This document shows, piece by piece, positions 63,612-64,000 of a stretch of DNA of 64,000 bases. The notes beneath the pieces are model-generated. The model was given only the letters and a program-made list of their open reading frames with translations. It searched no databases and was not told where the DNA came from. A program made the translations under genes and the position numbers. Origin of the DNA: Adiantum capillus-veneris (Eukaryota > Streptophyta > Polypodiopsida > Polypodiales > Pteridaceae); assembly GCA_014529385.2 (NCBI GenBank), contig CM043952.1, forward strand, positions 158,751,557 through 158,815,556. Reading direction: 5' to 3'. Within the stretch, counting starts at the first letter, position 1; every line of letters begins with the position of its first letter.

Positions 63612-64000
63612 AACCGGCCTGTTCAATCCAAAAAGGGCGGTAGACTTTACTTCAAACCTTGATTTAGCTTTCACCCATTATTAGTCGTCTATTATACCTG
63701 CGCTATAGTGACACAAGAGAGGGGAATGGGATACAGATGCTAGAATGCACCTGTATGAGAAGACCGACACCAGATTGGCCCCTAACTTAGGCACCCCTTT
63801 CGGTATTTCTTTATTGTTGAAAAGAGGGAATAAACGTTGTGGTTCTTTCCAAGCTGCCCCGCACAACCTTGGCTGAATTTTGACTCTTCTGGCCTGATTT
63901 TGGCAGCATAACTGTACTAGAACCCTTTACGGTCAATATTCCCACACATTGAATGACTTTCCCGACGCAAAATGGGCACTTTGCAAAACCTGGCGAGAAT
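63612..64000 (-). mobile_element. LTR family D relative, runs off the right edge
   Basis: The minus strand matches 53420-53700 in order: CTCGCCAGGTTTTG, TATGCTGCCAAAATCAGG, AATAAAGAAATACCGAAAGG, the hairpin GGTGCCTAAGTTAGGGGCC (63777-63795), and GGCGG...GGCCGGTT at the low end. It is more diverged than the other copies. Confidence 0.8.

Overview
Organism and overall character. The window looks like nuclear DNA of a land plant. It is AT-rich, has long CT/CA/GA microsatellites, telobox motifs (AAACCCTAA) in LTR promoters, plant-type Ty3/gypsy and Ty1/copia elements, a LINE, and one intron-containing host gene fragment. I cannot name the species. Nothing bacterial, organellar or CRISPR-like is present. 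Almost all coding sequence belongs to decayed retrotransposons, so most long reading frames are gag/pol pieces with stops and frameshifts. || Left part (1-23.5 kb). The left edge holds a minus-strand Ty3/gypsy gag with a zinc knuckle and an upstream TATA box. Scattered, strongly decayed pieces follow: three Ty1/copia fragments (4.5, 15.9 and 17.2-18.9 kb), a minus-strand Ty3/gypsy element with a tRNA-Asp-type primer binding site (11-15.7 kb), two unidentified coding remnants, a broken DNA-methyltransferase-like frame (10.3-10.8 kb), many microsatellites, and a small hAT-type MITE built as a dimer (23.0 kb). || Central nest (23.5-60 kb). I use working names. RLG-C (23595-27677, +) is complete, with two LTRs and a target duplication, but carries only gag and protease. 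It sits in a fragment of LTR family D, whose unoccupied copy is at 53.6 kb. RLG-A is a chromodomain Ty3/gypsy family with five copies: A1 (27750-34095, -), A5 (47343-48893, -), A2 (48894-52190, +), A3 (53741-57535, +) and A4 (57536-59400, -). A2 keeps a pol frame broken by a single stop codon. RLG-B (34096-47342, +) has a duplicated LTR/leader, one copy of which is split by a 1340-bp transposon with TTAA target duplications. Its integrase is split by about 4.7 kb that holds an unidentified minus-strand frame, a 5'-truncated LINE with 15-bp target duplications, and a copia gag fused in frame to the integrase tail. || Right part (60-64 kb). Five exons of a phosphatidate phosphatase (lipin/PAH) gene lie on the minus strand (60786-61780). 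Pieces of LTR family D and a relative lie upstream of them. || Main unexplained signals: a 19-nt hairpin (8-3-8) at the same place in the LTRs of at least three families, with compensatory changes; arrays of teloboxes, of ACGT-box modules and of 20-bp dyads in LTR promoters; the TTAA transposon; and the methyltransferase-like frame.
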